NCBI GenBank assembly: GCA_037576195.1
Contig: CM075103.1
Coordinates: 32,448,723-32,512,722, forward strand
DNA length: 64,000 nucleotides
Source of the DNA: Phytoseiulus persimilis
Taxonomy: Eukaryota > Arthropoda > Arachnida > Mesostigmata > Phytoseiidae
Direction: 5' to 3'
The notes beneath the pieces are model-generated. The model did no database searches and was not told the origin of the DNA. It worked only from the letters and a program-made list of their open reading frames with translations. Made by a program: the position numbers and the translations under genes. Below, piece by piece: positions 60,143 to 64,000 of this stretch. The number at the start of each line of letters is the position of its first letter. The first letter of the stretch is position 1.

Positions 60143-60843
60143 TCGGAATGCGCGAAGGATCGCTATTCTTTTTCCCCGCGGCTCGAGTCCCCGAACGTCC
60201 GCTGATCGAGATTGGAGGCATGTATCAAATGTTCTATCCATTCATCATGATTCATTCATTCACATCATCAGCAAACCATCAATAGATCGGGTGCGACCGG
60301 AGGGAGTGCGGTGCAGCTTGTATGTCCGGTGTGGAAGGAGATCTGCGGCATGACTCGCGCTTGTTGCAGACGTCGCAGACGCTTTGCTCCCAAATCCCAT
60401 CAATGAGCGGGGATCTTTCCAGAATCGGGAGAGTGTTTCATTCTGGCATCTGAAGCATCACCTTCCGAATTCGACCTACTGAGGACACACGGGGGTGTTC
60501 GAAGAGGACAGGGTTTCGTCGGAAAATCAGCGATTTCGAGGCTGATACGATGGCGCGCCGCTCTCCGCATCAAATCACACCCAAACCAACTTTATCGTTT
60601 GACATCCATCGTCTCCACGACCGGTTGCATGAGACTTCCTGAAAACTTCTCGACCGATCCCCGTAATTCACTGGCGAACATGCGCCTTAACCTTTCGGCT
60701 ATCGATCGAAACAATCGATGACTCACGCGTGGGCTGCGTGTGAGACACAACGATTCTTCGAAGTCAGAATCTGAAACGTCATCGCTTGCGCATCTTCGAT
60801 ACGAAATTGCATGAAAGCATCGACTGAATCTAGAATACATCAG

Positions 60844-63800
60844 AGCTTGGAAAAATACTTCGGTTCTAGACCCGTGATTAGTCGTATTCCAGGATATGAA
60901 CTGAGGATTCCAGAATTCCAGACTCCGCTCCGAAACCATGTGAACTTGATTTGCACCTGGGATTTCAAAACTGTGGATGCCTTCTCGGAAGAGATCTATG
61001 TGCGATTCAATGTGTCATGCTGCCAAAGTATCCTGATCCGATGGGGTCGTTTCGAAGAGGACAGCAATGAAAGAAACGATCTTATAGTGAACGTAAGTCA
61101 GTCCTTCACGATTCTAAACTCTATTCAGCGTTTCTGCGAAAGTTGGCGAGAGTGGCTGAGTTGCAAACGTGCTATGCATAGTGTGCGAGAATGCAGAGCT
61201 GAACTCTAGTTTCGTTATATTCGCAGGGGACGATGCACACGACACCATGCTATCACTTTTACGTGATGTTGCTCAACCACAGCGTTTCGGTATGCAGTGA
61301 ATGCGGACTCATACGTCGTCAGGGAACGACGTACGCTTTGTTACAGCACTCTCAAGTGCATATTCTTTGGATGGGCATTTCGGTAAGGATCTGACACGCG
61401 CAACCGAGAGGGATGTTCTCCTCCTACCCCTTGTGTCTTGGTTTGAATAGTATGGCGAGGCACTTTGTTCCGACGCTTGATGGTTATCCGAACTCGGAGT
61501 AGGAATCGCGGTGAGCTATTCGTTGTCTGTTCCATTGCGAGCAGAGCCAGTTATGTATGCTACAAAATAGAGACGTCCCCGAGTTTTCGGAACAAGGCCA
61601 CCCGACTCCCTCGAGTTGAAATGGAGTGACCAGTGCTCACCACTTCTTCCAGAGGCATCCGGTTTTCGAAGTTGACCAGGATGAGCGGGGATACCATCAT
61701 CATTCCGGCATTGACTTTTGGCTGCTGAGAGACGTTACTGAATATCTGAATTCCTCGTAAGCTGCTAGCTGGTTTGTCGATGGAATACAAAGCTTGGAAA
61801 CTCATGAGTTTTAGTTTTGAATCGGGAAGGACAGGGTCGCCTTCAACTCGAAAATTTTCGCTGAACCCTCTGACGTCTCCATTCGGTTTTCTGCTCCATC
61901 TATGAACTCAAGTTTTCGATTGGTCCCGAGAGAAGACAAGATCTATGGACATTTCAACAGCACCACGAATGAGTGGACCGGGCTCATCGCGTCCGTTTAC
62001 TCCAAGGCAAGTTATGGTCACCTCGGCAGAGTCTGGCAGCGAAAATCACGGAGCTCGAGAAGTCGATGACTTTCAGGAAATCGACTTGGCTTTCACCGTG
62101 ACGTGTATCTACCCGCGAACCGGAGTTGTAGCCTTCACCTATAATTACAATGTCGATACAATCGCGTTCGTGACAAGACGCCCCCGGGAGCTTCCCGCCA
62201 TTTTGACTCTCATGTGGACGTTCAATTTTTCGGTAATTCGGTTTCCATGCTCCTACGATTTGCCGAAAACTTCATCCAGGAATGACGTAACATCAAGGGC
62301 GGGTGTTTGTGGTGAAAACGAGTAATTTCTCGGAATTCCAGTGCTGGTGTGCGATCTTCGCTTCCACCATCTTGACGAGTCTTGCCGCGAAACTCATCGC
62401 AACGCTCGACTCTGACATCGACGATCGGGGCATTCTTCCAGGGCCTTTCATCATCTTCGGTCTCCTCCTTCGCCAAAGTAAGAACTGAAATCCCCCGATT
62501 CCACCCAAAAGCTTCATCTCTTGGAAATCGCGATGGTCAGTCGCGACATCCCAAAGATCATTCCCGATACGCTACGGAGACGCTGTTTGCAGATCATGGA
62601 GGTTTCCTGGTATTGGGAAATCTCAGCTATAGAATCCTGTTGTTCAGCTGGTGCATGTTCTGTTTGGTCACAACGAACGCCTTCTCCGGGTCCATCTTGT
62701 CATTCCTCAATGTTCGGCTGTACGAGAAAACTGTGAATTCTGTCCCGCAACTCGAGAGGGCAATTCGTGAAGGTAAAATGACCAGTGGATCGGTGAAAGG
62801 TGGCTCCTTCTCCGCGCTCATCGACGTAAGTTCACTCTCCGAGAGAGCACTGTGCGCATTCGCGGGGCTCAGAGATAGGGAGCGAGTTCTGAATGTCCGA
62901 AGTTTTCAGACCCCGCCGAAAGAGAGCGAATTCCTGAAACAGCTCAAGCGCATAACTACGAAAAACCCCTCACTCATCGTCAGAGATGCCGAGGAAGGAT
63001 TGAAGAAAGCAGCGACGAAGAGGTATTACAAAACGAGCTCCCAAGGACAGCGGTTTCCTTGCTTGAGTGGGAAGTTCAATGAAACGCGGGCTTCAATCTC
63101 CGGGAGATGACCTATTATCATCATATCTATTCCGCGTTTCTGCGTTCTGTCTGGCTGGCTCATGTCAGAAGATGAGTCAGCTTTTGGGCGTCGAGGCTCG
63201 GCTAAGGATTTTTTGAATTCAGCAAGCTCTCACTGAGCAATCACTTCCGCCAGGTATGCTTTTATCGCCGCGAGAGTCACCATGATTGCCGGCGTCGCCA
63301 AATATCAGCTCGAGGAGAAACTGGTTCCCGCGAGCGACTTCATCACATCCGTGGGTGCTGGGTTCGCGGTTCAGAAAAAGTGTTACCTGAAACCAATCAT
63401 AAGTGGGATGTACGTTCCTCTGCTTTCAAACCTTGGCAAAGGAAAAGATCGTCGTGAACCAAGATATTGACATTCATGAGGACTTTGGTGGCTGATTCTC
63501 AATGATTGCGTCGTTCGCAGCCTGATGAACATTGTTGGTGCTGGACTGTACGTGAAATACTTGGGCAACGTTACCCACTCCAGAGGTCAGCCCAGCTTCC
63601 GGACACCACCGGAACGGAGCTTGCGAGTTCTGCGCGTCGAAGATGTTCTCGGACAACTGTGTCTTTTCTTTTTGGGCGTTGCGTTGTCATTAACTGCGTT
63701 CGCTGCGGAGATCGTCTACATGGGCTTCCCGGACTTCGCGCTCCGACAGCATCACCGCTCGGATCGCTTCAGCTGTTTGTCGTACGGAGGATTCTCCCCG

Positions 63801-63857
63801 AACAGGGGTCCCGGAGCCATATCGGTCATGAATGGCCCGTTTCGTCGGCTGAATTGA
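60844..63857 (+). CDS. Ionotropic receptor (IR, iGluR-related) ligand-binding and channel region
   Basis: Variant ionotropic glutamate receptor, in arthropods typically a chemosensory cation-channel subunit in the plasma membrane. Exons by splice site and phase: 60844(start uncertain)-61092, 61227-61382, 61653-61756, 61913-62006, 62077-62232, 62342-62477, 62593-62825, 62910-63022, 63254-63409, 63521-63857. From 61227 on they sum to 1485 nt, exactly 494 codons plus stop. Seen: S1 lobe with GIDFWLLRDVTEYLNSS and NEWTGLIASVYSK; the conserved arginine in YPRTGVVAFTY; M1 spanning 62215-62400; pore segment ending LLLRQ; M3 with YRILLFSWCMFCLV and SGSILSFL; S2 with RYAFIAARVT; M4 with LGQLCLFFLGVALS and FAAEIVYM. 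The usual acidic S2 ligand residue (AFxxE) is alanine, so glutamate is probably not the ligand. The intron 62007-62076 is GC-AG. With exons at 55134 and 58349 the protein would be about 730-740 residues. Confidence 0.9.
62007..62076 (+). other. 70-nt GC-AG intron in the IR gene
   Basis: The S1 exon ends AAG|GCAAGT and resumes at TTTCAG|GAAATC in phase 0. Only this join keeps the ligand-binding lobe continuous (VYSK then EIDLAFTV, matching the family pattern). The intron is 70 nt, not a multiple of three, so reading through would shift frame. The donor matches the known GC-AG subclass with otherwise strong consensus. Confidence 0.75.
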
Positions 63858-64000
63858 CCATTCCCTGGACATGGAGCATATCCAACCGGAATGCTTCGAA
63901 GTTTTGGGACGCTGGAGTTTTGGACCCCATTTGAGAAAATTAATATCAAGTGTGATCCGGTCGGTGATTTGTGTTCTGTTTTTTTTTCTAACCGACAAGC

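Overview
This window looks like nuclear DNA from an arthropod. Genes are split by short GT-AG introns, there are no operons or ribosome-binding sites, and base composition is near half GC by eye. The two clear genes belong to animal chemosensory or mechanosensory ion-channel families. Intron sizes (about 70-310 bp in the compact parts), GC level and the divergent ionotropic receptor suggest a mite or other small chelicerate. That placement is inference; no marker gene here proves it.

Layout. At 0.9-3.7 kb (+) is a complete seven-exon DEG/ENaC (pickpocket/ASIC-like) channel gene; its exon phases join into an exact 482-codon frame. From 3.7 to about 45 kb I find no gene I can name. That stretch holds scattered exon-like open stretches, low-complexity runs, a foldback element at 17.5-17.9 kb, a dispersed repeat pair (8.9 and 11.1 kb) and microsatellites. 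Many long open frames there exist on both strands in mirrored register, so strand and exon limits are often undecidable by eye. At 45-51.3 kb (+) are several better-supported coding exons of unrecognised proteins, including one with a single membrane segment at 51.2 kb. At 54.1-54.65 kb is a second, diverged copy of the 17.5 kb element.

At 55.1-63.9 kb (+) is an ionotropic receptor (IR, iGluR-related). Its ligand-binding and pore half (60.8-63.86 kb) reconstructs cleanly over ten exons, one intron being GC-AG. Likely N-terminal exons lie at 55.13 and 58.35 kb. The long introns between them hold a partial tandem array of a ~207-bp unit, a minus-strand ORF fragment, a 21-bp tandem array and a 907-bp near-perfect-register palindrome.

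The two named genes are both membrane cation channels of sensory type, but nothing shows they work together. No rRNA, tRNA, CRISPR, viral or toxin gene was recognised.
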